Origin: JAJPIG01 sp035504735
GTDB taxonomy: Bacteria > Desulfobacterota > Binatia > Binatales > Binataceae
Length of the DNA: 64,000 nucleotides
Direction: 5' to 3'
NCBI GenBank assembly: GCA_035504735.1
Contig: DATJRJ010000129.1
Span: 1-64,000 of the forward strand
A program made the position numbers and the translations under genes. The notes below the pieces were generated by a model that searched no databases, had not been told where the DNA came from, and saw nothing but the letters and a program-made list of their open reading frames with translations. This document shows positions 7,655 through 16,497 of this stretch, in pieces; the stretch's first letter is position 1; each line of letters opens with the position of its first letter.

Positions 7655-8224
7655 TCAGCGCGTGACGGCTTCGCGCCGAGCGGCTGGCGGGCGCAACAAC
7701 TCCGCCCGCATCAGGGTGACCCGTCCCGGAGCCTTGAGCGCCGCCAGCAGCTCCGAGATCGAATGGTTGAGCTTGGGATGCATCAGGGCCGGCGCCAGCT
7801 CGCTTATCGGCACCAGCACGAAACGCCGCTCCTGGAGCCGTGGATGCGGCACCTGCAGATGGCGTGAATCGATCACTTCGTTATCGAAGAACAACAGATC
7901 GAGATCGATAATCCGCGGCCGGTAGGGGCCGCGCGCCTTGGGTTTGCGGCCACGCACGCGCTTGCGCCCCATGAGGCGTTCGATCGCCTGCAGGCGGGTA
8001 AGCAGCGCGGGCGCTTCGAGCTCGGTTTCGATCTCGATCACGCCGTTCAGAAAAGGACCGCTGCCGCGCTCCGAGTCGATAGGTTCAGTCTCGTAGATGG
8101 ATGATTGTCGGACGATTCGGGTTTCGGCCAGACCCTGCAGCCGCGCTATCGCCTCCCGGTAATTACCGGCTCTATCTCCCAGATTACTTCCAATCCCGAT
8201 GAAAACCCGATGGGGCATCCCCAC
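7655..8224 (-). CDS. folK: 2-amino-4-hydroxy-6-hydroxymethyldihydropteridine pyrophosphokinase
   Basis: This 189-residue HPPK transfers pyrophosphate from ATP to 6-hydroxymethyl-dihydropterin in folate synthesis. Family motifs are FIGIGSNLGDRAGNYREA at the N-terminus, SSIYETEPI, and the signature RGPYRPRIIDLDLLFF. It is followed by VPHPRLQERRFVLVPISELAP. The C-terminal 25 residues are an extra basic tail. Its start is three bases past the dapL stop, so the two are translationally close and share a transcript; the pairing of folate and lysine genes has no obvious metabolic logic. It is convergent with ispG. Confidence 0.95.
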   Translation of the reverse strand: MGMPHRVFIGIGSNLGDRAGNYREAIARLQGLAETRIVRQSSIYETEPIDSERGSGPFLNGVIEIETELEAPALLTRLQAIERLMGRKRVRGRKPKARGPYRPRIIDLDLLFFDNEVIDSRHLQVPHPRLQERRFVLVPISELAPALMHPKLNHSISELLAALKAPGRVTLMRAELLRPPAARREAVTR

Positions 8225-8227
8225 CCG

Positions 8228-9406
8228 TCACAGTCGAAGTGCTGTTAGTCGACCAACCGCCTCTTTCAGCCGTTCGCTCCCCACCGTCATCGAGAAGCGA
8301 ACGAACCCCTCACCACCCTTGCCGAATCCCGAGCCCGGTGTAATCGCCACGCCGGCCTCCTGAAGCACACGTTCGGTGAATGAAACCGAGGTATAGCCCT
8401 GCGGGACCTGCGCCCACAGATAGAACGTCGCGCGCGGCACCTCGCACGGCAGGCCGAGCTTGCGCAGCAGCCCGACCATCATATCGCGACGCTCGCGGTA
8501 GATAGCGCAGTACTCGCGGACCGCCGCATCGCCCGACTCCAGGGCGGTGATCGCCGCTTCCTGCACGGCCTGGAAGACGCCCGAATCCATGTTGGTCTTG
8601 ACCAGGCCCAGCGCCTTGATCAACTGGGCGTTGCCGACCGCGAAGCCGACGCGCCATCCGGTCATCGAGTAGGTTTTCGATAGCGAATGGAACTCGATTG
8701 CGCAGTCCATCCCGCCCGGGACTTCGAGCACGCTCGGTGCGCGATAACCGTCATAAGCGATTTCCGAATAAGCGACGTCGTGGGCGAGGATTATATTGTG
8801 CTTGAGGCAGTAGGCGACCGCGTCTTCGAAGAACGAGCGATCGACGGTGGCGGCGGTGGGGTTATTCGGGTAGTTGAGCCACATCAGCTTGGCGCGCCGC
8901 GCGATCTCGGGCGGAATCGCTGCGAAATCAGGCCGAAAGCCGTGCTCGCGCTGGAGCTTCATGTAGTAGGGCTCGCCGCCGTTGAAGACGCATCCCGAGA
9001 AATAGACCGGATAACCCGGATCGGGAATCAGCACGATGTCGCCCGGATCGACTACTGCGGTCGAAAAATTTGCGATCCCTTCCTTGGAGCCGATCAGCGC
9101 GAAGACCTCGCGAATCGGGTCGAGCTTGACCCCGAAGCGGCGTTGATACCAGCCGCTCGCCGCCTGCCGGAAGCGCTCCAGCCCTTCGTAATCGGGATAG
9201 CGATGGTTGGGCGGATTCTCGGCCGCGCGCTGTAAACTTTCGATGATGAAGCGCGGCGTCGGCAGGTCGGGATCGCCGATGCCGAGGCTGATTACATCCA
9301 CACCCTTCTGCTGAATCTCCCGCTTCAGCCGATCGAGCTCGGCGAACAGGTAGGGCGGCAGCAGGCTCAATCGCGCAGCAGGCTTGATTTGCACAGTGTG
9401 CGGCAA
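8228..9406 (-). CDS. dapL: LL-diaminopimelate aminotransferase
   Basis: This 392-residue fold-type I PLP aminotransferase makes LL-diaminopimelate directly from tetrahydrodipicolinate, bypassing the succinylase branch. It has the DapL N-terminus PPYLFAELDRLKREIQQKG, VISLGIGDPDLPTP, NYPNNPTAA, and the PLP-lysine block SLSKTYSMTGWRVGF. dapB, which makes its substrate, is in the window at 22460-23257, consistent with the DapL route. Class I aminotransferases are easily confused, but the N-terminal motif and the length support DapL. It is the upstream partner of folK. Confidence 0.88.
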   Translation of the reverse strand: MPHTVQIKPAARLSLLPPYLFAELDRLKREIQQKGVDVISLGIGDPDLPTPRFIIESLQRAAENPPNHRYPDYEGLERFRQAASGWYQRRFGVKLDPIREVFALIGSKEGIANFSTAVVDPGDIVLIPDPGYPVYFSGCVFNGGEPYYMKLQREHGFRPDFAAIPPEIARRAKLMWLNYPNNPTAATVDRSFFEDAVAYCLKHNIILAHDVAYSEIAYDGYRAPSVLEVPGGMDCAIEFHSLSKTYSMTGWRVGFAVGNAQLIKALGLVKTNMDSGVFQAVQEAAITALESGDAAVREYCAIYRERRDMMVGLLRKLGLPCEVPRATFYLWAQVPQGYTSVSFTERVLQEAGVAITPGSGFGKGGEGFVRFSMTVGSERLKEAVGRLTALRL

Positions 9407-9431
9407 CGCTCCGGACGAAACTTAATTGACA

Positions 9432-9611
9432 CTAGTTAGCATAGCTCGGCGGCAGATTAAACGGGGTTTGAATTGATGTCCGCATAATCGCGAGATTCGC
9501 CCGCAATCCGACCGGTCGCTCGGCCTGGCGCGCCGCACCGGCGATGATTTGCCCAGCATCGACGCCGGCCAGAGGCTTTCCGATTAGCTCGACAAATTTC
9601 GCGCGGTCCAT
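9432..9611 (-). CDS. Small hypothetical protein, 59 aa, upstream of dapL
   Basis: ATG at 9611 opens a 59-codon frame ending in TAG at 9432-9434, 26 bases before dapL on the same strand. The product begins MDRAKFVELIGKPLAG, is amphipathic and helical at first, and ends TPFNLPPSYAN with no membrane segment. A purine-rich AAGAGAAAA lies just before the start. The codon pattern is compatible with coding. I recognise no family. It could instead be dapL leader sequence. Confidence 0.4.
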   Translation of the reverse strand: MDRAKFVELIGKPLAGVDAGQIIAGAARQAERPVGLRANLAIMRTSIQTPFNLPPSYAN

Positions 9612-9839
9612 TATTTTCTCTTGCCCAACGGCTAGCGCAATGTTAGTTGTTTTTGCGTTTTACGATTTGAAGGCAGTGGGGGTAGGACTTTTCCGACGGC
9701 GAATTACCGCTCTGCCGAAAGATTGTGTGGATGGCGTAGTCGTTTGAAGCTCCCGTTCTGCGCCGTCGGGAATGAGAGTGGGGGAACTGCGTGCGATTGC
9801 TAACCGGAGTTCGCTTGTAAACCGGATCTGAATGACACG
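9612..9839. other. Divergent intergenic region before the respiratory operon
   Basis: These 228 bases separate the minus-strand small ORF from actA. No ORF, tRNA-like fold or clear operator was found. It must hold the promoter of the long act-cox operon, but no convincing -35/-10 pair could be assigned by eye. Confidence 0.5.
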
Positions 9840-10352
9840 ATGAACCGGATATTGATTCCTCTCGCCCTGGCTACATTCGTAGGCGGTCTGATGGTGCTCG
9901 CCTTTTCGCAGCGACCATGGGCTCCGCGCGAGGACGTCCAGCAGCCGATCCCCTTTAGCCATCGGATCCATGCCGGCGTGAACCAGATTCCCTGCCAGTA
10001 CTGCCATGAGTACGCGCGCCGCTCGGAGACCTCGGGCGTGCCGCCGGTGCAGCGCTGTGTGGGATGCCACGGCGACGCCTTGTTCGGCGGGTTGAAGCCG
10101 GTGACGCGGCCATGGACCGATCACACGCAGCCGCCCTTCGAAATTCGTTGGAACCGGGTCTATACGTTGCCCGACTTCGTGCGCTTCACCCATCAACCGC
10201 ATATCTGGGCGGGCGTTGCGTGCCAGGACTGTCACGGTCCGGTCCAGGACATGGACCGCATCGAGCCGGTGCACGAAATCAACATGGGCTTCTGCCTCAG
10301 TTGTCATGAAAAACGTGGCGCCACTCAGGACTGCTTTATCTGCCACCATTAA
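9840..10352 (+). CDS. actA: Alternative Complex III pentaheme cytochrome c subunit ActA
   Basis: This 170-residue protein has an N-terminal membrane anchor (ILIPLALATFVGGLMVLAF) and five CxxCH heme-c motifs at residues 52, 73, 128, 152 and 165 (CQYCH, CVGCH, CQDCH, CLSCH, CFICH). It is the periplasmic electron-output subunit of the quinol:acceptor oxidoreductase. Extra His residues (FSHRIHAG, FTHQPHIW) are likely distal heme ligands. It is the first gene of the act operon and ends 12 bases before actB. Its order and heme number fit ActA of known Alternative Complex III; it probably passes electrons to the heme-bearing oxidase subunit II downstream. Confidence 0.93.
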   Translation: MNRILIPLALATFVGGLMVLAFSQRPWAPREDVQQPIPFSHRIHAGVNQIPCQYCHEYARRSETSGVPPVQRCVGCHGDALFGGLKPVTRPWTDHTQPPFEIRWNRVYTLPDFVRFTHQPHIWAGVACQDCHGPVQDMDRIEPVHEINMGFCLSCHEKRGATQDCFICHH

Positions 10353-10364
10353 GCGAGGGGTCTG

Positions 10365-13289
10365 ATGTCAGAAGGGTTGAGCAGACGGTCGTTTCTCAAA
10401 ATCGCCAGTGCGGCGGGCGCGGCCGCGGCGATTCCCGGATGCGAACCGGCCGGGCGGGAGCTTATTCCCTACGTCGTGCCTGACGAAAATGTGATCCCCG
10501 GCGTCCCCTCATTCTATGCGACGACCTGTACCGAATGCGGGGCTGGATGCGGAGTGGTGGCGCGGGTGCGCGAGGGGCGGGTAGTCAAGCTCGAGGGTAA
10601 TCCCAAGGACCCCATCAGCCAGGGCACGCTCTGCGCCCGCGGCCAGGCCGCACTGCAAGGTCTCTACAATCCCGACCGACTGGCACATCCGTTCGTGCGC
10701 GGCGATGACGGCCGGCTGCGCAGGGTCTCGTGGGATATAGCTACGCGCGCGCTGCTCGGCCATCTGACGACAGCCGCTAAGGCGGGCAAGGATCGGGTTG
10801 CCTACCTGGGGAATCCGCAGGGTCCGACGCTCGACAAGATCGCAGGTGTGTGGCTCACAGCCTGGAACTCGAGCAAGGCGGTTTTTTACGAGCCGCTGGC
10901 GAATCCGGTCGCGCAACAGGCGGCGCAGGATTGTTTCGGACGCAGCGATCGGCCGGTTTACCATCTCGATCAGGCCGAGGCGCTGATTTCATTCGGCGCG
11001 GATTTTATCGATACCTGGGACTCGCCGGTCGAGTTGATGCGTCAGTATGCGGCATTCCGTGCGCCGCGGGATCGGCGCGGCAAGGTCAGCATCGGGCGCG
11101 CCGCCTATGTCGGCCCGCGGATGAATCTGACCGCTGCCAAGAGCGACGAATGGATCGCGGTCAAGCCCGGCCATGAAGCTGCCATCGCGATGAGCGTGCT
11201 GTATGTGCTCGTGCGCCAGGGGTGGATCTCGCCCAACTCGGGTTTCGACATTGCAACCCTGAAGAGCTTCGCCGAAGGCTACGATCCCGACTCGGTGAGC
11301 CAGCAGACCGGTATCCCCGCCGAGACCATCACGCGGCTGGGACAGATGTTCGGGCAGGCCGAGGGTGCGGTCGCGCTGGCCGGCAGCCAGGATAAGGAAA
11401 CCCACGTCGCAGCCTTTGTATTGAACGCCGTGACCGGCAATCTGGGCAAGACGGTCGCCTTCCTCGATGGCGCGCCGACCTCGCCGGTGAGTTCCCAGGC
11501 CGAACTCGACGGCCTCATCACGGCGATGAATCAGAAGGATATCGAGGTACTGGTAATCGGTGCCGGAGCGAACCCGGTTTACGCGATGTCGCCGGCGGCC
11601 AAGTTCAACGACGCGCTGCGCCAGGTGCCGTTCGTCGTCTGGTGCGGGCTGGTGCCTGACGAGACCGCCGAAAAGGCCCATCTGTTGCTCCCGATTCATC
11701 ATCCGCTCGAGAGCTGGCGCGACATCGCGCCGCAGGCGGGCATCAAGGGACTCGGACAGCCGGTGATGCAGCCGGTGTTTGAGAGCCGCGACCTCGGCGG
11801 CGTGATGTTGGAGTCGGCCCGCGCGTCGGGCGCCGACAGCAAGACGGTGCCGTGGCAAACCAGCGCGGATGCCGTCAAGGCCAGCTTCCAGGACCTTCAG
11901 ACGCAACTTGGCGACAAGAGCAAGCCCGAGGACTTCTTCGCCCAGGCGCTGCGCGATGGCGGCGTCTTTGTCGAGGCCAAGGTCACCGAAGTCAAGCTCA
12001 ATCCGGCGGTCTTCCAGAACAAGCCCAAGCCGCCGGGCGCGGGGGCCGATCTGGTGCTGGCCGCTTACCCGCATATTTTTCTCTACGATGGGCGCGGGGC
12101 AAATAAGCCCTGGCTGCAGGAAATTCCGGAGCCGGTCGATCAAATCGTCTGGGATAGCTGGGTCGAGATTCATCCCGAAACGGCCAAGGGGCTCGGGATC
12201 GTGGGTGACGAAGTCGTCGAGCTGACGACCGACCAGGGCACCATCGCAGCCCCGGCGCTGATCTCGGAGCATGTCCGGCCGGGAGTGATCGCGATGCCGC
12301 TGGGGCAGGGCCATAGCGCCTACGGCCGCTATGCGAAAGGGCGCGGCGTCAATGCCTTTACGATCCTGGCGCCCGGCGCACTAAGTGCCGCGGTCAAGGC
12401 CCGCGGGACCGGCCGCAAGGACCCGGTGGTGTCGCCGCTCTTCTCGGACAATATGATGGGCCGCAAAATCGTCGAGGCGATGAGCATCGAGGAACTGGCT
12501 AGCGGCGTCGCCCCCAAGGAGGAAAAGGAGCCCGTTCCTTACGAGATGTACGGGGCGTTCCAGTACCCGGTCCATCAATGGGGTATGACGATCGACACCA
12601 ATGCCTGTGTCGGGTGCAGCGCCTGCGTCGCGGCCTGCTACGCCGAGAACAACCTGGAACTGGTCGGCAAGGAGGGGGTCGCCCACGGCCGCATCATGTC
12701 CTGGATGCGGATCGAGCGCTACGTGCCGCCCAAGGAAGAGGCCGACAAGGCGCCGCTCTTGTACATCACGCCGATGCTTTGCCAGCAGTGCCATCACGCG
12801 CCGTGCGAGCCGGTCTGCCCGGTGTTCGCCGCCTACCATACGCAGGAAGGAATCAACGGCCAGAACTACAACCGCTGTATCGGCACGCGCTATTGCGAGA
12901 ACAACTGTCCCTACAAGGTACGGCGCTTCAACTGGTACAAGGCCGAATGGCCGCCGCCGCTCCATCTGCAGCTCAACCCTGACGTGACGGTGCGGGGCGC
13001 AGGGGTAATGGAGAAGTGCACCTTCTGCATCCAGCGGATCGTGTACGCCGAGATCAACGCCATGACCAGCGAGCGGCCGGTGCGCGATGGTGAGATCCTT
13101 CCGGCCTGTGCCCAGACTTGTCCGACCCACGCCATTAGCTTCGGCGATATGAATGACAAGCAAGGCGAGATGATGCGGCGGCGCAAGGATAATGAACACC
13201 GCACCTATCGGGTCCTGAATGCCGAGTTCAACACGCTGCCGGCGATCACCTATCTGCGCGAAATCTACCACGAGAAAGGGAGAGCTTAA
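10365..13289 (+). CDS. actB: Alternative Complex III iron-sulfur/molybdopterin-like subunit ActB
   Basis: A 974-residue fusion. A twin-arginine signal (SRRSFLKIASAAGAAAAIPG) comes first, then a molybdopterin-oxidoreductase-like domain that in this family has no molybdenum, then a four-cluster ferredoxin domain. The N-terminal half shows the C-x2-C-x3-C set CTECGAGC and a later LCARGQ. The C-terminal part has CVGCSACVAACY, CQQCHHAPCEPVCP, CIGTRYCENNCP and CTFCIQRI...CAQTCP, enough for three [4Fe-4S] and one [3Fe-4S] cluster. It sits on the periplasmic face and carries electrons from ActC to ActA. Its stop abuts the GTG start of actC. Confidence 0.93.
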   Translation: MSEGLSRRSFLKIASAAGAAAAIPGCEPAGRELIPYVVPDENVIPGVPSFYATTCTECGAGCGVVARVREGRVVKLEGNPKDPISQGTLCARGQAALQGLYNPDRLAHPFVRGDDGRLRRVSWDIATRALLGHLTTAAKAGKDRVAYLGNPQGPTLDKIAGVWLTAWNSSKAVFYEPLANPVAQQAAQDCFGRSDRPVYHLDQAEALISFGADFIDTWDSPVELMRQYAAFRAPRDRRGKVSIGRAAYVGPRMNLTAAKSDEWIAVKPGHEAAIAMSVLYVLVRQGWISPNSGFDIATLKSFAEGYDPDSVSQQTGIPAETITRLGQMFGQAEGAVALAGSQDKETHVAAFVLNAVTGNLGKTVAFLDGAPTSPVSSQAELDGLITAMNQKDIEVLVIGAGANPVYAMSPAAKFNDALRQVPFVVWCGLVPDETAEKAHLLLPIHHPLESWRDIAPQAGIKGLGQPVMQPVFESRDLGGVMLESARASGADSKTVPWQTSADAVKASFQDLQTQLGDKSKPEDFFAQALRDGGVFVEAKVTEVKLNPAVFQNKPKPPGAGADLVLAAYPHIFLYDGRGANKPWLQEIPEPVDQIVWDSWVEIHPETAKGLGIVGDEVVELTTDQGTIAAPALISEHVRPGVIAMPLGQGHSAYGRYAKGRGVNAFTILAPGALSAAVKARGTGRKDPVVSPLFSDNMMGRKIVEAMSIEELASGVAPKEEKEPVPYEMYGAFQYPVHQWGMTIDTNACVGCSACVAACYAENNLELVGKEGVAHGRIMSWMRIERYVPPKEEADKAPLLYITPMLCQQCHHAPCEPVCPVFAAYHTQEGINGQNYNRCIGTRYCENNCPYKVRRFNWYKAEWPPPLHLQLNPDVTVRGAGVMEKCTFCIQRIVYAEINAMTSERPVRDGEILPACAQTCPTHAISFGDMNDKQGEMMRRRKDNEHRTYRVLNAEFNTLPAITYLREIYHEKGRA

Positions 13290-14648
13290 GTGGCAGCCGC
13301 GGCACCTACCGCCATAGCCCCGACCTATACCGATATCGATCGTCAGGTGCGCAGCGTGCTGGCGCCCGGCGGACTCCAGTATTGGGCATGGATCTGCTTC
13401 TGCGCGTTTTTCGTCTGTATCGGAGCCTCGCTCTGGGCCAACCAGATTTACCGCGGCCTGGGCGTTAGCGGCCTGAAGCAGCCCACGATGTGGGCCGTGT
13501 ATATCACCAACTTCGTTTTCTGGGTCGGAATTGCGCACTCCGGCACGCTCATCTCCGCGATCCTCTTCCTGTTCCGCACCCGCTGGCGCACCGCGGTTTA
13601 CCGGTTGGCGGAAACGATGACGGTGTTCGCGGTGCTGACCGCCGGGCTGTTCCCGGTCATCCATCTCGGCCGCCCCTGGTTCTTCTACTGGCTGTTGCCC
13701 TATCCGAATGAACGCTCGTTGCAGCCCGATTTTCGCTCGCCGCTGGTGTGGGACGCTTTTGCGGTCTCGACCTACCTGACCATCAGCACCCTGTTCCTGT
13801 TCATGGGACTGATTCCCGACGTCGCCAACGCGCGCGACGCGGCCAAGGGCTGGCGCAAGACCTTCTACTCGATCGTATCGATGGGATGGCAGGGAACCGA
13901 CCGCCAATGGCGCCATTTCTCGATGGCCTATCTGCTGCTGGCCGGCTTCGCCACGCCGCTGGTGATCTCGGTGCACAGCGTGGTGTCCTGGGACTTCGCG
14001 ATGGCGCAGTTGCCGGGCTGGCACAGCACGATCTTCGCCCCCTATTTTGTCGCCGGTGCGATTTTCTCGGGGGTCGCGATGGTGCTGACGCTGCTTATCC
14101 CGATCCGCAAGATCATGGGGCTCGAGGATCTCATCACGCCCTGGCATCTCGACAATCTGGCCAAGGTCATCCTGTTGACCTCGCTGGTCATCACGTACTC
14201 TTACACCTGCGAATCCTTCATGGTCTGGTACACCCATGATCCGTTCGAGGTCGTGACCTTCAATCAGCGCTACTTCGGGCCGCAAGGCTATCTTTTCTGG
14301 GTGATGGTGCTGTGCAACTGCCTGATCCCGTTGCTGCTGTTCTCGCCGCGGGTCCGGATCAATCCGGTCTGGCTATTCATCATCTCGCTGTTCGTCAACG
14401 TCGGGATGTGGACCGAGCGGTTCGTGATTATCGCCGGCTCGCTGGCGACCAATACCGAGCCGTCGCAGTGGCACTTCTTCACGCCCTCTATCACTGAGAT
14501 TTTCATAACGGTGGGAAGCTTCGCCTGGTTCCTGATGCTGTTCTCGCTGTTTGCACGCTTCCTGCCGATCATCTCGATGACCGAGTTGAAGGAAGGCATC
14601 CGCTACCTGCGCGAAGCGCTGCGCGACAACTACCGGAGGGCGGCATGA
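13290..14648 (+). CDS. actC: Alternative Complex III quinol-binding membrane subunit ActC
   Basis: This 452-residue NrfD/PsrC-type polytopic protein has about ten transmembrane helices. Its GTG start directly follows the TAA of actB. Recognisable stretches are MWAVYITNFVFWVGIAHSG, HLGRPWFFYWLLPYPNER, SVVSWDFAMAQLPGWHST and IFAPYFVAGAIFSG, as in the quinone-reacting subunit of Alternative Complex III. It oxidises menaquinol or ubiquinol and passes electrons to ActB. The last bases overlap actD (ATGA type), showing tight coupling. ActF is its paralog in the same operon. Confidence 0.93.
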   Translation: MAAAAPTAIAPTYTDIDRQVRSVLAPGGLQYWAWICFCAFFVCIGASLWANQIYRGLGVSGLKQPTMWAVYITNFVFWVGIAHSGTLISAILFLFRTRWRTAVYRLAETMTVFAVLTAGLFPVIHLGRPWFFYWLLPYPNERSLQPDFRSPLVWDAFAVSTYLTISTLFLFMGLIPDVANARDAAKGWRKTFYSIVSMGWQGTDRQWRHFSMAYLLLAGFATPLVISVHSVVSWDFAMAQLPGWHSTIFAPYFVAGAIFSGVAMVLTLLIPIRKIMGLEDLITPWHLDNLAKVILLTSLVITYSYTCESFMVWYTHDPFEVVTFNQRYFGPQGYLFWVMVLCNCLIPLLLFSPRVRINPVWLFIISLFVNVGMWTERFVIIAGSLATNTEPSQWHFFTPSITEIFITVGSFAWFLMLFSLFARFLPIISMTELKEGIRYLREALRDNYRRAA

Positions 14649-15187
14649 GCGAGGTACGGGTGGTCGCCTCGTTTACCGACGAGGAGCAGTGCGTGCATGC
14701 GCTCGAGCGTCTGCTCGCGGACGGCGTCCGCCCGCGGGTCTTCTCGCCGATTCCGAGCGAAAAGATTAACCACGCTCTATACGTGAAGCGCAGTCACGTG
14801 CGGGGCTGGGTGCTGACCGGCGGTATCTTCGGCGCTCTCTCCGGTTTTGCAATCACGCTCGGGACTTCCTATGAATGGGGCCTTAACGCTGGCGGCAAGC
14901 CGATCGCCTCGATACCGCCATACCTGATTATCGTCTTCGAGCTCATGATCCTGTGCGGCGGTATCGCCGGTGTGCTTGGCTTCTTCTCCAACGCGCGAGT
15001 GCCGGCGCTGGACCCGATCGAGGGCTATAGCAATCATTTCAGCGGCGATCGGTTCGGGATCATGGTGATTTGCGATGAGGCTGAGGGCGGCAAAATGGAG
15101 ACCCTGCTCAAGGAGAGCGGCGCCGCCGAGGTTACCAGCGAGACGCTTTACTCTGCGGAGCTATCGCCAGGGCATGCGGCCCATTAG
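14645..15187 (+). CDS. actD: Alternative Complex III subunit ActD (DUF3341)
   Basis: A 180-residue DUF3341 protein. A cytoplasmic ferredoxin-like domain (RVVASFTDEEQCVHALERL, RPRVFSPIP) is followed by two transmembrane helices (GWVLTGGIFGALSGFAITLG and PYLIIVFELMILCGGIAGV) and a C-terminal segment ending ETLYSAELSPGHAAH. ActD stabilises the ActC/ActF membrane core. The start codon overlaps the actC stop. The following 95 bases before actF contain no ORF with a CxxCH motif, so no separate ActE monoheme cytochrome is encoded here. Confidence 0.92.
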   Translation: MSEVRVVASFTDEEQCVHALERLLADGVRPRVFSPIPSEKINHALYVKRSHVRGWVLTGGIFGALSGFAITLGTSYEWGLNAGGKPIASIPPYLIIVFELMILCGGIAGVLGFFSNARVPALDPIEGYSNHFSGDRFGIMVICDEAEGGKMETLLKESGAAEVTSETLYSAELSPGHAAH

Positions 15188-15282
15188 GGCCGGCCGCCGG
15201 GGTTTCGACGCCCTGACCGGTGATAGACCGATGATCGAAAATGACGACTGAGATGACTCAGACGAGATAAGGCCGGGCAAAA

Positions 15283-16497
15283 ATGAGTTCCAACTCAGAA
15301 TCTACATCGCGGGCCACCGCGCCGCAGGCGCACGAACCGATTCAGCTCTCGCTCGGCTTCTGGACGGTGCTGGCGGCCGTGCTGGTGGTGATCGGACTGG
15401 CGGGATTTTTCCTGGCGCTATGGATGGGCCTGGCCGCACGGGCCTGGCAGGCCTACCTGGTAAATCTGCTGTTCTGGACCAGTATCGCGCAGGGCGGGGT
15501 GATAGTCTCCACCGCCTTCTACCTGAGTCAGGGCCGCTGGGCGGGACCGGCGCAGTACCGGCTCGCGGAGATGTTCGTCGGCTTCATTCCGCTGGGCTTC
15601 CTGCTGTTCTGGGGGATGTGGGCGGGACGCGCCGCGATCTTTCCCTGGGTGCTGCATCCGGTGGCACTGAAGGCGTCATGGCTGAATGCGCCGTTTCTAT
15701 TTGCCCGCGATGGGGCTGGACTGTTGCTCCTGACGCTGCTCAGCCTGTGGTTTGTGTCGGCTTCGCGACGCGAGGTGGTGCGGGAGTGGGCCAGGACGCC
15801 CCATAATATCGAGCTGCCGCCCAATATCATGCGGCGGCTATCGCCGGCCGTCGCCCTATGCTTTGCGTTCGTCTACTCGCTGTTGGCTTTCGACCTGATC
15901 ATGTCGCTCTCTCCCCGATGGCATAGCACGCTGTTCGGCGCCTGGTTCTTCGCCACCGCGTTCTGGAGCGGGATCGTGGCGATGGCGCTGACCGCGATAA
16001 TCCTGCAGGCCGTGTTCGGCGACCGCATCGTGTTTTTCAACCGGCGCGTGCAGCATGACCTCGGCAAGATGGTATTCGCCTTCTCGATCTTCTGGGTATA
16101 CCTGCTTTTCTCCCAATACCTGGTGATCTGGTATGGCGATCTGCCGGCGGAAACCTTCTTCATCGTGCGGCGCTCGATAATGCCATGGGTGCCGTTCTCA
16201 ATCGCGATGATCACGCTGGTTTGGGGGCTGCCGTTTTTCGTCCTGCTGGGCGTCCGGCCCAAGCGCACGCCGAAGATCCTCGGCACCATCGCGCTGCTCG
16301 GACTGGTCGGAATCTACCTCGAAGACTATGTGTTAACCATCCCATCGCTTTCGCCCACCGTGGTGCCTTATGGATGGGTCGAAGCGGTGGTGACGATCGG
16401 GTTCCTCGGCGCCTTCGCACTCTGCGCCTTTCCGGGGCTGCGGCGCGTTATAGAGGCGGGTTCAGGGCCGTTTGCCCCCACTGGAGAGCTGGAATGA
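15283..16497 (+). CDS. actF: Alternative Complex III membrane subunit ActF
   Basis: A 404-residue polytopic NrfD-like protein with about ten helices, the second quinone-type membrane subunit and a paralog of ActC. Typical stretches are WTSIAQGGVIVSTAFYLSQG, AFVYSLLAFDLIMSLSPRWH and LFGAWFFATAFWSGIVAM. It follows actD after a 95-base gap where ActE would normally lie. Its TGA overlaps the ATG of the oxidase subunit II gene (ATGA), so the reductase and oxidase are translated as one unit. Confidence 0.92.
   Translation: MSSNSESTSRATAPQAHEPIQLSLGFWTVLAAVLVVIGLAGFFLALWMGLAARAWQAYLVNLLFWTSIAQGGVIVSTAFYLSQGRWAGPAQYRLAEMFVGFIPLGFLLFWGMWAGRAAIFPWVLHPVALKASWLNAPFLFARDGAGLLLLTLLSLWFVSASRREVVREWARTPHNIELPPNIMRRLSPAVALCFAFVYSLLAFDLIMSLSPRWHSTLFGAWFFATAFWSGIVAMALTAIILQAVFGDRIVFFNRRVQHDLGKMVFAFSIFWVYLLFSQYLVIWYGDLPAETFFIVRRSIMPWVPFSIAMITLVWGLPFFVLLGVRPKRTPKILGTIALLGLVGIYLEDYVLTIPSLSPTVVPYGWVEAVVTIGFLGAFALCAFPGLRRVIEAGSGPFAPTGELE

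Noticed and set aside
10989..12314. 441-codon minus-strand ORF inside actB
   Set aside because: It lies fully within actB and has a low-complexity composition.
12381..14285. 634-codon minus-strand ORF across actB and actC
   Set aside because: It is antisense to two genes with clear cofactor and membrane motifs, and its translation is His/Arg/Gly-rich without any family motif; a typical high-GC shadow.
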